Under the pieces are notes generated by a model that ran no database searches, was not told the origin of the DNA, and worked only from the letters and a program-made list of their open reading frames with translations. A program made the position numbers and the translations under genes. Of a stretch of 44,522 bases of DNA, positions 1-8,563 are shown in pieces. The stretch is taken from IMG/VR virus record IMGVR_UViG_3300030060_006612, positions 1-44,522 of that record. The stretch is one strand, 5' to 3'. Positions within the stretch are counted from its first letter, which is position 1. Each line of letters begins with the position of its first letter. This DNA comes from a virus.

Positions 1-1812
1 GATTTAGCAAAGTATAATATATCTCACAGTTACGTTATTAGTTCTAGTCAACCAAACCAAACACCTAAATTTAAAGGAGCAGGAAACGTACAATTGCCTG
101 CAGCAGGATACCTATATGGTTATCCAAGTAGCCCTGGTTCAGAATTTGGATACAGCCAAGAAGAAGAGAGATACTTTACTCTCATGCCTAGAACTATAGG
201 TCCAGCGCCTTACTCTGAAAAGATAAGAATAGAAACAAATGAGTTAAAAGGAAACCTTCATCCTATTATGAAAAGAGAGGTTAGCTCTGATGATAAAAAC
301 CCTTTAGATTCTAATAAATTAGGTGTTTACTTTTCGCCAACAGATGAAATAGATAATGACATAGCACAAGAATTAGGACCGTTTGAATATGATGATTTTG
401 TAGGAGACCCTAGAGATACGTACTTAAAAAAATATAGTTTGCTAAAAAGAATAAGCGATCACTATTGGAAAAAACACAGTGGTAATCCAGATTTCTTTAT
501 GTTCTTGAAAATGCTCAGATATTTTGATGACTCATTATTTAGAACCGTTAGACAACTTATACCTGCTCGTGCAAAAGGACAAGTAGGATTATTAGTTAAG
601 CCCCACCTATTAGAGAGGCCTAGAATATTAAAATATCCTAGTATGAGTAGAACAGATTATGCTGTTAGAGATTTACCTCAACCACACAGATTTGACCAAG
701 TAGTACTTGAAGGAGAAATAGGCGTGTTTAACTCTATGTCACTTTCTGGATATTCTGCAGGAGAATCTGGTCCGTTTACATACACAGGACTAAAACAAAA
801 ACAGAGCTCTGACAATACCAAAGGAACTAGGATGGGAGGATTTACTCTTTCTCCATCTCACTCTAATGCTGCTATAGCAAAAGGAAACTTTAGACCACAA
901 AATTCTAAAGAGGCAGAAAGAGGTCTAGACAATAGAACTGTTGGTGAATTAGAAGGAGACTACAAATACGATAAATTTGGATATGACTTAAGAGGAGAGG
1001 GAAGCAGGTATATACATACAACAGTAGAGTTTCCAACATCTACAGCCGGTGTTGCAGAAGACGGAGCAAAAGTATGGAATGCGTATTACAGAAGAGATGG
1101 TTGGGGAATGACAATACATACTCCTCCAAATGGATACATTCACCAACACCCAAAACACGGAAAAGTAGGATATAATTATGATAACTTTACAGCTTCATCC
1201 GCAGTAGACGTAACGGATGGACACGTTAGATATGGATTAAACAGAAAAGCAACAACAGAAATATATGTTCCTTTTATCAGTCAATCTAGAAAGTCTTTTG
1301 AAAAATATAAAAATTTATATTACTTTGCATCTGCGTTTAGTCAATCTATAAATAAGGCAATACCAGAAAGACACATAAGAAATTGGGGTAATTCGACAAT
1401 ACTAGGAGGAAATGGATTCCCAGTATACGATGGATCGAGCGTACCTTCTGGTTCTATACCTAGTCATAGTTTAAGCGAATCGGCGGAATATCAAGACTTT
1501 AGGCAAACACCGCTAATGAATCTTTATTTTAACGGTTGTAAACTTGTAGGTTCAGATTTTAATATGGAATCAGCACAAACCATCGATGGAGGACCGGTAA
1601 TAGAGTTCTATGATGTTAGTCCATACAAATATGTAGCAGCAGATGAAAATGCAGACGGTAGATTATTGACTGCTGGAGAAGGTATTGGAGAGACATTAGC
1701 AGAGAGAGAATCTCAAAGACCGGTTGGTAGACAGTTTTCTAGACCTGTTGGACAAAATTTAAGAGGAGCCACACCAACACCAAGAGGTAGAAACTTTAAC
1801 AGAGGAAGTTAA
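1..1812 (+). CDS. Virion structural protein, 5' end outside the window
   Basis: The reading frame is open from base 1, so this is the C-terminal part of a longer protein. A TTG at 94 could be taken as a start, but coding sequence continues upstream without a stop and no ribosome binding site precedes it. At least 603 residues are present. I do not recognise the family. The visible sequence is rich in Gly, Ser, Tyr and Asn, without cysteine clusters or membrane segments, and has a polar tail with two RPVG-type repeats (RPVGRQF, RPVGQNL) and many Arg-Gly pairs. Low hydrophobicity and position before three other structural genes point to a virion component, perhaps tail, baseplate or neck. The gene ends 20 bases before a late-promoter octamer, so it closes the preceding transcription unit. 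Existence of the gene is sure; the role is weak inference. Confidence 0.8.
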   Translation, partial: DLAKYNISHSYVISSSQPNQTPKFKGAGNVQLPAAGYLYGYPSSPGSEFGYSQEEERYFTLMPRTIGPAPYSEKIRIETNELKGNLHPIMKREVSSDDKNPLDSNKLGVYFSPTDEIDNDIAQELGPFEYDDFVGDPRDTYLKKYSLLKRISDHYWKKHSGNPDFFMFLKMLRYFDDSLFRTVRQLIPARAKGQVGLLVKPHLLERPRILKYPSMSRTDYAVRDLPQPHRFDQVVLEGEIGVFNSMSLSGYSAGESGPFTYTGLKQKQSSDNTKGTRMGGFTLSPSHSNAAIAKGNFRPQNSKEAERGLDNRTVGELEGDYKYDKFGYDLRGEGSRYIHTTVEFPTSTAGVAEDGAKVWNAYYRRDGWGMTIHTPPNGYIHQHPKHGKVGYNYDNFTASSAVDVTDGHVRYGLNRKATTEIYVPFISQSRKSFEKYKNLYYFASAFSQSINKAIPERHIRNWGNSTILGGNGFPVYDGSSVPSGSIPSHSLSESAEYQDFRQTPLMNLYFNGCKLVGSDFNMESAQTIDGGPVIEFYDVSPYKYVAADENADGRLLTAGEGIGETLAERESQRPVGRQFSRPVGQNLRGATPTPRGRNFNRGS

Positions 1813-1831
1813 TAAAATTATCTTAAAGATA

Positions 1832-1839
1832 TATTTATA
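1832..1839 (+). promoter_or_regulatory. Late promoter octamer TATTTATA (copy 1)
   Basis: TATTTATA followed by T lies in the 54-base gap between two structural genes, 27 bases before the next ATG. It is one of ten intergenic copies in the window and resembles the T4 late -10 element TATAAATA with the two central bases changed. It would drive the unit 1867-7610. The promoter role is inferred from its recurrence. Confidence 0.6.
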
Positions 1840-1866
1840 TATGAATAAATAGATAGGAGTAAATAC

Positions 1867-2538
1867 ATGGGATACTTAGATAAAACAACAATTACAGTAG
1901 ACGCAATTCTTACTAAAAAAGGTAGAGAGCTTCTTGCAAAAGGATCTGAATTTTTTGAGATTACACAGTTTGCATTAGCTGATGACGAAATAGATTACAA
2001 TCTTTGGGATGTTAATCATTCTCTTGGAAGTAATTATTATGGCCAAGCCATAGAGGCTTTACCATTAGTAGAGGCTGTACCAGATGAAACACAGGTTTGT
2101 AAATATAAACTTGTAACCTTGCCTAAAAATATTGCAAGAATGCCTACAGTTGCCGTTGTCCCATCATCACTAACGCTGACCAGTGCAGGACAAAGCGCAC
2201 TAATATCTCCTACTACAACAAATTTTGCAAATGGTAATGCTACGTATGGATATACTGCTATACTTTCTGATACAGATGTTTGTTATCTTAATGTTGCTCC
2301 TGGAGGAGGAATAGATTCTAGATATAATCCTACTGTTGCAGATTTTTCAGGAGATTCTACTAAATCTATTTCTGTTTCTGGTAAAAGGTTCCAGGTTGTT
2401 GCAAAACCTCAGCCTATAGAAACTAAGACTGCTACTATTACTATAATTGGAAATGAAACTGGTGGTGTGGTAACTGTTACAGTCACAGTTAACAAAGAAA
2501 ATTTAAGTAGTAATGTTTTAGAAAGAGCATTATACTAA
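1867..2538 (+). CDS. Virion structural protein with a C-terminal Ig-like region
   Basis: This 223-residue protein opens with a conserved-looking block (MGYLDKTTITVDAILTKKGR, continuing to about residue 60) that I recall from structural proteins of marine T4-like phages. Residues about 100-215 are short Thr/Ser/Val-rich beta strands ending in an alternating Val-Thr stretch, as in a bacterial Ig-like or BACON-type sandwich used for surface display. There is no signal peptide or membrane segment. The ATG follows a good TAGGAG site and a late-promoter octamer, and a 15-base gap leads to the next structural gene. It is probably tail- or baseplate-associated; the exact position in the particle cannot be seen. 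Confidence 0.7.
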   Translation: MGYLDKTTITVDAILTKKGRELLAKGSEFFEITQFALADDEIDYNLWDVNHSLGSNYYGQAIEALPLVEAVPDETQVCKYKLVTLPKNIARMPTVAVVPSSLTLTSAGQSALISPTTTNFANGNATYGYTAILSDTDVCYLNVAPGGGIDSRYNPTVADFSGDSTKSISVSGKRFQVVAKPQPIETKTATITIIGNETGGVVTVTVTVNKENLSSNVLERALY

Positions 2539-2553
2539 TAGGAGATAAAATAA

Positions 2554-3759
2554 ATGGCTAGATATAGTGATAAAATGAACCGTTCACCTAGAAGAAATCA
2601 GGTGGAAAGAGTAGGTAGAACAAGAGATTTACCAAGAATAAGACAGGTACGAAGAAGACCTACACAACCAGTACTTCAGCCAATATATTCAAGATTTGGT
2701 GGAAACGATATTGTAGATAGTGGCGACACTGATACAGTAACAGCTGCTTTATTTTCAAATCAAGATGGTGTACTAACTGCTGGAGAGTTTCATACCTCAT
2801 CCATACAAAGTCAATCTTCTGGAGAATATTACTTAGACATCTATAGAGAAACACAGGGAGAAAATGCCGACAGAGAGGTTCAGTTTTCGATAGGATATGG
2901 ACACGCAAAAGGTTCAGGTTCTCAAGTTCCACAATATGCAACTGAAGGATTCACTCCTACTAGAGCATTACACTCACAATATACTAATTTACTATTATCT
3001 CCTGGAGACGATAGATTTACCCTAACAAACAGGTCTGGTTCATTACCTTCAGACTTAACTCAATTCCACTTTATCAATGTACAAAGAAGTAGACTAAAGG
3101 AAAGATTAGACCCTGCAAACTGGGAACTACATGTTGGTGGATTTGGTGTTGGTAATGTACCTTCCCAAAACATAGTGCCTTCTCATTCTATAATAAAACT
3201 AATAGATGATTCAACAGTTTCTGATGGAACTATTTCAGAGGCAGGTACTGTATATAAAATTGTTAGTGGTACAATATCTAACGGTTTAACTACTACTAGT
3301 GGAACACCCACTGAATATGGATTATTTTATCCTGATAATGGCGTTCTAATACTTGATACTGAGGGTATAGACGGTGAAATAAACCTTTTCGTTGCTTCTC
3401 AATCTGAAGCTTATTGTGCAACACCTGTTACGATGTCAAATCAAAACACTGTTGCCTTCTACAATGCTTTAAGTGGTTCAGCATATTTTGCAGCTAGAAA
3501 TAAAGAAACAGTACACGCAACACACTACTTTATTAGAGTAAGAAACCAAGATTACAACTTTAGTAATAATCCATCCTTTACTTCTGGATCTCAAGGAACG
3601 TTTACTCATCCATCGTTCTTCAAAGACCCAAAGGTTTATATAACAACGGTTGGAATGTATAATGATAATAATGAACTATTAGCTGTGGCAAAGATGAGTA
3701 AGCCACTATTAAAGTCATATAATAGAGAGGCGTTAATACGAGTAAAGCTAGAGTACTAG
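2554..3759 (+). CDS. Virion structural protein sharing a C-terminal module with the next gene
   Basis: The protein has 401 residues. The first 45 are very Arg/Pro-rich and probably disordered, perhaps an anchor to an acidic partner. The rest is a Ser/Gly/Asn-rich beta protein. The last ~45 residues, beginning near DPKVYITTVGMYND, align with the end of the 1140-residue protein encoded just downstream (DPYITTVGLYNE). This shared terminal module suggests that both proteins dock onto the same structure. The start is the ATG at 2554, eleven bases after a TAGGAG site. No enzyme motif is seen. Structural role is likely from context; tail or baseplate is a guess. Confidence 0.7.
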   Translation: MARYSDKMNRSPRRNQVERVGRTRDLPRIRQVRRRPTQPVLQPIYSRFGGNDIVDSGDTDTVTAALFSNQDGVLTAGEFHTSSIQSQSSGEYYLDIYRETQGENADREVQFSIGYGHAKGSGSQVPQYATEGFTPTRALHSQYTNLLLSPGDDRFTLTNRSGSLPSDLTQFHFINVQRSRLKERLDPANWELHVGGFGVGNVPSQNIVPSHSIIKLIDDSTVSDGTISEAGTVYKIVSGTISNGLTTTSGTPTEYGLFYPDNGVLILDTEGIDGEINLFVASQSEAYCATPVTMSNQNTVAFYNALSGSAYFAARNKETVHATHYFIRVRNQDYNFSNNPSFTSGSQGTFTHPSFFKDPKVYITTVGMYNDNNELLAVAKMSKPLLKSYNREALIRVKLEY

Positions 3760-3776
3760 GATAGGTTAGTGATGGT

Positions 3777-6700
3777 ATGTCAATATTTAAGAAAATTCCT
3801 AAAGACAACATTGTAATATCTCCGTATACTGCTCATAAAAAATATACGTTCTTATTGTCAAATTATTCTGCGGTAAATAACCATATAGAACAAGCAGACG
3901 TTTTTGGTTACGATGCCAAACACCAGCATTCTTTTCTAAAAGATTCAACTGTACCTAGACCAGGTCAAATAGTAAACCATATAATAAAGGGAAATGAATT
4001 TTTATCTGGAAGTGAAGAAACCACAACAAATAATTTTGTCAAAAGGTCAGTTCATGATTCTTTACAACACATGTATTATAGGTCTACTCGAGACTTATCT
4101 AATACTTTTTGTGTAGAACCCACGTTTAATGAATTTAGAGAATTAAACTCTGAAGCCCAGGTAATATCTGTTCCACAAAGACTTTTTGGCGATAAAATAA
4201 TGGAAACGACAGAGTATCAAACCTCTATCATAATAAAGTCGGGTTCATTAGAATTAAGAGATGACGGCGTTGGAAATATATACGACTTAAATGCAGGCGG
4301 TTTTAGTGAACCGCTTGGAGTGTATAGGTCAATGACTGGTAGTCTTGTTTTTCATGTTGGATTTAACGAAAAATATCCTTACCACCAACACCATGTAGGA
4401 GGACACTGTCCAGCATTTAGTGATATATTAGTAGATAAATCTAGATATGCAACTGATACTAGAGGACATACAATGTATTTCAATACTGGAAGCCAATCAA
4501 AGCATGGAACAGGTTTGATGCTTACTGGAGTTAAAGGAGGAAATATATATGACCCATCAGTATACAGTTATTTTAGGGCTAAAAAACACCCTAACATAGA
4601 CTTTAGAAAAGATGAAGATTTTGCTCTTAGTTTTTGGATAAATCTTCCAACATCTCAATCTGACACAACAAACCTGTTTAATTATGTAATGACCACAGGA
4701 CAAGGAGACCACATAGACCATCAAGTTGGCCACCGTTGGAGAAGCAAGTTTCCATTTGATGTTGTTTCATATAACCAAAGAACTAACCCTGTAGACCAAA
4801 TGAGTCTACGATTTTACAATAACTTAAGACCAGCTACGGGTAGTATACGAATAAGAAATAAGGCAACCCACTCTTTTTCTACTGCATCATTCCAGATTCC
4901 AAACCACGTCTTAACTGGTTGGTCTACTTTGTGGAATAGTTGTTCTGCTGCAGGTTCACCTCACCCTAACACGGCAAGTTTTATTCTTGGACACGATATA
5001 AACAATGCTGTCACATTTTCTTTTTCAGGGTCTGCATACACCGGTGGAGGAGGATTAGGACAACTAGGACTACCAAATACGGCAAACACTATATTTATTC
5101 ACACTGGATCTACAACCGCTGCTACATCACTCAACATAGTAAGAGCCATAAATTCATGCTCGCAGCTTTCAACGTATCATAGTAAGATAGGAGCAATGAC
5201 AGCATCTTATGAGATTGGTGGTGCCTTAACGGTGTTCACATATGACCCTACTGGTTCGGCAGGAAACAACTTTATTTTTCAGTCTAGGTCATTTCACCCT
5301 TCAGGACCAAACTCACCAGTAACAACGTCAAATTTCTCAGGAGGGATAGGTACTGGAAACAACCCATTCAAATTTGGACCTTCACAGTCTGCATTTTTTC
5401 AAGTAAAAGATGGAACAGGTACCTCAGTTACATTTACTGTAACCACTGAATCTGGAGACTTTGGTGGACAAGATACTTATCCTACTCTTAGCTTTCATGG
5501 CTCAATAACTTCTTCTGCTATAACGATGGCAAGCGCAGCTGCAGCAAGAGTAAATCAAGGAATACTGTTTGGCTACACGGCTTCTGGAAACCATTTTCCA
5601 TTACTAGTAAGTGCTAGTGCTGAACCAATAACCAATAATGCCAACATGGGAGCCTACGTTCATTTCTCATCATCTTTAAGGGGTAGTGTAAATAATGAGG
5701 TACACCAAGGAAAAACTGTTGGAGATTTCGGTGTTATCAATACAAATAACAACACGTTCAATATATTTGGTTTAGCAAAACTTTCAGGAGGAACAAATAC
5801 GTATAGTTTAGCCTCAATGTTTACTTCTAGTTATATCATAGCTACAACTTTAGGAGATACTCAAGCAGGCCAAAATGCTATGGAGAATAGTGCAATACCT
5901 GTAAGCCAAACAGAAAGCTATGAGAGGCACGTGTTTTATTGGTATAGCGCTTCAAATACTCCTCCACAACTAGGGGCATACACAACACATAGTACAACCG
6001 CAATACCACTAAATGAGGTTACAGACTATTCTTCAGGAAGCCATGATATATTTTCAATAGCTTCAAAATCATTACAGGTAATAGATTCTCACCCATCATT
6101 TAGTTATGCTCCAACATCAGGAGATACAGCGGCTCGAGCAGTAAGAAGATACATTGGATTATATAATGGAGTGGACAATTACGCGCAATCCCTTGACACT
6201 ATACTCGGAACAAATGCCTTTAGACTGTTTAATGATGGTAATCCAGGAAACGCTCCTAATGCATCATCAGTAGTAAGTGGTTCAACAACAGGCGTTCACC
6301 AAAATCCTGGCGTAGGACAATTAGTTGTACCAACAACTGGAACAACTACGGGTAGTATGACAGCACTAAAAACATTTGACTACTCATTATTTTCAGGCGG
6401 AGTAGTAGGATTCCCTGGACAACTTGTTGGTCGTAGAAACGATGGGATAAACCTATTTAGGGTTAGTTCTTCAACGGCCGTTACTGAAAGTTGGAACCAT
6501 GTCGTTTATCAAAAATCTGGTTCTTATTTACAGTTATATGTTAACAATGTAAAAGAGTGCGAAATAATATCTAAAGACGAAGGACAGATGAGAAATAGAG
6601 ATGATATATTCTTTGGCCTTGCAACTAGACAAACACAATCAGGAAGATTTTTACGAAATGACGCTGGAGACATATTCATAAATCGTAGAGGGCATCCACA

Positions 6701-7199
6701 AAGAGAGCTGATAACAGAGTTTATGAGACCTTTATCTGGAGCATTAGATGAAATAAGGATATTTGATAAAAATCTTAATACTGACCAAATTCAATTCCTA
6801 TATAATTGCCCTAACGGTACTCCATACGTAGGAAACGCATTTTATGAGCATGGACTAACAACCATAACTCATCCATCAACCTCTTACGCAGGAATAGCTA
6901 AACACTGTACAATGTCTTTTAGAAATACTTACAAAATACAGGAACATGAATATACTCTACCCATAAAAAGAGGTGAATTTAATTTTACTATGAATCCTAG
7001 CATAATAGAAAAAACTGCTACTGGTTCTAGAGATAGTAAAATAGCTAAATTTGTTACAGAAACGGACTGGGATCCTTATATAACTACAGTAGGTTTATAT
7101 AATGAAGCAGGACAATTATTGGCTATTGGAAAACTTTCAAGAGCGTTAAGAAAAGAAGATGGTTATGATACAACACTAGTTGTTCGTTACGACACATAG
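3777..7199 (+). CDS. Large structural protein with a split LamG-like jelly roll
   Basis: The product has 1140 residues. Around residues 200-300 it has a conserved beginning of a concanavalin/LamG-like domain (FALSFWINLP, near 280). The matching second half appears only near residues 900-1000: ESWNHVVYQKSGSYLQLYVN, then SGALDEIRIFDKNL. These are typical consecutive LamG strands, so about 550 residues of Ser/Thr/Gly-rich repeats appear inserted in the jelly roll. The inserted region contains modules with alternating short strands and NIVRAIN-type helices like those of phage fibre proteins. The C-terminal ~45 residues match the end of the preceding protein. LamG folds often bind glycans, so a role in adsorption or an outer-tail position is plausible. 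The ATG at 3777 has only a weak ribosome binding site. Confidence 0.75.
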   Translation: MSIFKKIPKDNIVISPYTAHKKYTFLLSNYSAVNNHIEQADVFGYDAKHQHSFLKDSTVPRPGQIVNHIIKGNEFLSGSEETTTNNFVKRSVHDSLQHMYYRSTRDLSNTFCVEPTFNEFRELNSEAQVISVPQRLFGDKIMETTEYQTSIIIKSGSLELRDDGVGNIYDLNAGGFSEPLGVYRSMTGSLVFHVGFNEKYPYHQHHVGGHCPAFSDILVDKSRYATDTRGHTMYFNTGSQSKHGTGLMLTGVKGGNIYDPSVYSYFRAKKHPNIDFRKDEDFALSFWINLPTSQSDTTNLFNYVMTTGQGDHIDHQVGHRWRSKFPFDVVSYNQRTNPVDQMSLRFYNNLRPATGSIRIRNKATHSFSTASFQIPNHVLTGWSTLWNSCSAAGSPHPNTASFILGHDINNAVTFSFSGSAYTGGGGLGQLGLPNTANTIFIHTGSTTAATSLNIVRAINSCSQLSTYHSKIGAMTASYEIGGALTVFTYDPTGSAGNNFIFQSRSFHPSGPNSPVTTSNFSGGIGTGNNPFKFGPSQSAFFQVKDGTGTSVTFTVTTESGDFGGQDTYPTLSFHGSITSSAITMASAAAARVNQGILFGYTASGNHFPLLVSASAEPITNNANMGAYVHFSSSLRGSVNNEVHQGKTVGDFGVINTNNNTFNIFGLAKLSGGTNTYSLASMFTSSYIIATTLGDTQAGQNAMENSAIPVSQTESYERHVFYWYSASNTPPQLGAYTTHSTTAIPLNEVTDYSSGSHDIFSIASKSLQVIDSHPSFSYAPTSGDTAARAVRRYIGLYNGVDNYAQSLDTILGTNAFRLFNDGNPGNAPNASSVVSGSTTGVHQNPGVGQLVVPTTGTTTGSMTALKTFDYSLFSGGVVGFPGQLVGRRNDGINLFRVSSSTAVTESWNHVVYQKSGSYLQLYVNNVKECEIISKDEGQMRNRDDIFFGLATRQTQSGRFLRNDAGDIFINRRGHPQRELITEFMRPLSGALDEIRIFDKNLNTDQIQFLYNCPNGTPYVGNAFYEHGLTTITHPSTSYAGIAKHCTMSFRNTYKIQEHEYTLPIKRGEFNFTMNPSIIEKTATGSRDSKIAKFVTETDWDPYITTVGLYNEAGQLLAIGKLSRALRKEDGYDTTLVVRYDT

Positions 7200-7208
7200 A
7201 AAAAATAT

Positions 7209-7610
7209 ATGGCAAGAAAAATAAGTAAGGCTAGAGCAGCCGCAATCAAGCATGGTTATAGAAGTGGGTTTGAACACAAAGTGGCAGACCAACTTTCAGA
7301 AAATAAGGTTAAATTTAAGTATGAGGATACGCAAATAGATTATATAAAACCGGAAACACATCATAAATACACTGTTGATTTCACATTACCAAATGGAATA
7401 TTGGTTGAAACAAAGGGTAGGTGGGTATTAGAAGACCGTAAAAAACATTTATTGATAAAGAGTCAACATCCAGACTTAGACATTAGAATTGTATTTCAAA
7501 ACCCAAAGGGTAAAATAAGAAAGGGCTCAAAAACAACATACGCAGATTGGTGTGATAAGCATGGAATAGTTTGGGCAGACAAACAAATACCAAAAGAATG
7601 GCTTAAATAA
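7209..7610 (+). CDS. T7-type endonuclease I, Holliday-junction resolvase
   Basis: The 133-residue protein matches phage T7 endonuclease I (gp3), which cuts four-way and branched DNA as a dimer. The active-site acids and lysine are visible with the family's spacing: Glu22 in SGFEHKV, Asp57 in YTVDF, then Glu67 and Lys69 in VETKGRW. T7 has the same residues at 20, 55, 65 and 67. Length is close to the T7 enzyme (149). The start lies nine bases after the previous structural gene with only a weak ribosome site, so the resolvase is co-transcribed with late structural genes, which fits a role in removing branches before packaging. T4 uses the unrelated endonuclease VII (gp49) for this, so this may be a replacement. 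Identification is firm. Confidence 0.9.
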   Translation: MARKISKARAAAIKHGYRSGFEHKVADQLSENKVKFKYEDTQIDYIKPETHHKYTVDFTLPNGILVETKGRWVLEDRKKHLLIKSQHPDLDIRIVFQNPKGKIRKGSKTTYADWCDKHGIVWADKQIPKEWLK

Positions 7611-7633
7611 TTTTTCCGATTCAAAAAAATTTA

Positions 7634-7646
7634 TTATATTATAGTA
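7634..7646 (+). promoter_or_regulatory. Class-2 promoter element TTATATTATAGTA ahead of primase
   Basis: This 13-mer is repeated exactly at 39027-39039 ahead of bS21 and has a TATATT or TATTAT core like a sigma-70 -10 box. No clear -35 box is seen. Its last A is the first base of the primase ATG, so transcription would begin at or just inside the start codon. It differs from the late octamer and precedes replication/recombination genes, which suggests early or middle expression. Confidence 0.5.
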
Positions 7647-8563
7647 TGAATAAGTTAAGATTAGTTCAGTTGTTAGAGTCTGTGTTATCAAATGGAAACT
7701 TAAATGATAAGAGTAAAGAAATAACCTTTCATTGTCCTTTTTGTAAACACCACAAAAAGAAGCTAAATATAAACTTGATAAGTGAAAAATGGCATTGCTG
7801 GGTTTGCGGCATTGGTGGCCACAAGATTTCAGGACTATTCAGAAAATTAAAGGTAGAAAAAAGATTTTATGACCTATTAAATAAAATAGTTGGTAGCTCG
7901 ATAAATGTTAACACTTCAAAAAATTATGAGCATCTAGTACTACCTCAAGAATTTATTTCATTATCAAAAACAAACAAAAATAATCCTGAAGTAAAAAACG
8001 CCCTTACTTATTTGAAGAAAAGAAATATAACTTCTCAAGACATATTAAAATATAATATAGGTTATTGCGAAAAAGGAAAGTATGGAGGAATGATAATAAT
8101 TCCAAGTTATGATAAAGATGGATTACTAAACTTTTTTACTGGAAGAAGTTATTATGACGTAAATTTCAAACACTTAAATCCAACGGTATCTAAAGATATT
8201 ATAGGTTTTGAGTTGTTTGTAAATTGGAATGAGCCAATAACCATAGTAGAAGGAGCATTTGATGCAATTGCCGTAAAAAGAAACTGTGTTCCATTGTTTG
8301 GAAAACTAATATTAGATAAATTAAAACTAAAAATATTAGAATCAAATGTAAAAAGGGTAAATATAGCTTTAGATAAAGATGCTTACAAAAATGCTATAAA
8401 GATGGCAGATTATTTTTATTCTAATGGTATAGACGTACACTTTTTAGAATTACCTGAAAAAGACCCTTCAGAATTAGGTTTTCAAAAGGTTAGTAAAATA
8501 ATAAACTTGGTGGAGAAGTTAACGCCTAAAAAATTACTGGAGTATAAGATAAATGCATATTGA
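7646..8563 (+). CDS. DNA primase, zinc finger plus TOPRIM
   Basis: This 305-residue protein is a compact DnaG-type primase that would make RNA primers at the phage replication fork, with the helicase encoded elsewhere. An N-terminal CHC2-like zinc finger is formed by Cys30, Cys33, Cys51 and Cys54 (CPFC and CWVCG). A TOPRIM fold follows, with the catalytic glutamate in IVEGAFDA (Glu202) and the metal-binding pair in ALDKDA (Asp243, Asp245). It is about half the length of bacterial DnaG and lacks the C-terminal helicase-interaction domain, as phage primases often do. The ATG sits directly on the class-2 promoter with no Shine-Dalgarno site. Its end overlaps the next start by 11 bases, so the two are translationally linked. 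Confidence 0.88.
   Translation: MNKLRLVQLLESVLSNGNLNDKSKEITFHCPFCKHHKKKLNINLISEKWHCWVCGIGGHKISGLFRKLKVEKRFYDLLNKIVGSSINVNTSKNYEHLVLPQEFISLSKTNKNNPEVKNALTYLKKRNITSQDILKYNIGYCEKGKYGGMIIIPSYDKDGLLNFFTGRSYYDVNFKHLNPTVSKDIIGFELFVNWNEPITIVEGAFDAIAVKRNCVPLFGKLILDKLKLKILESNVKRVNIALDKDAYKNAIKMADYFYSNGIDVHFLELPEKDPSELGFQKVSKIINLVEKLTPKKLLEYKINAY

Noticed and set aside
94-96. TTG as the start of the first gene
   Set aside because: The frame is open to base 1 with plausible protein sequence and no ribosome site; the gene is simply cut by the window edge.
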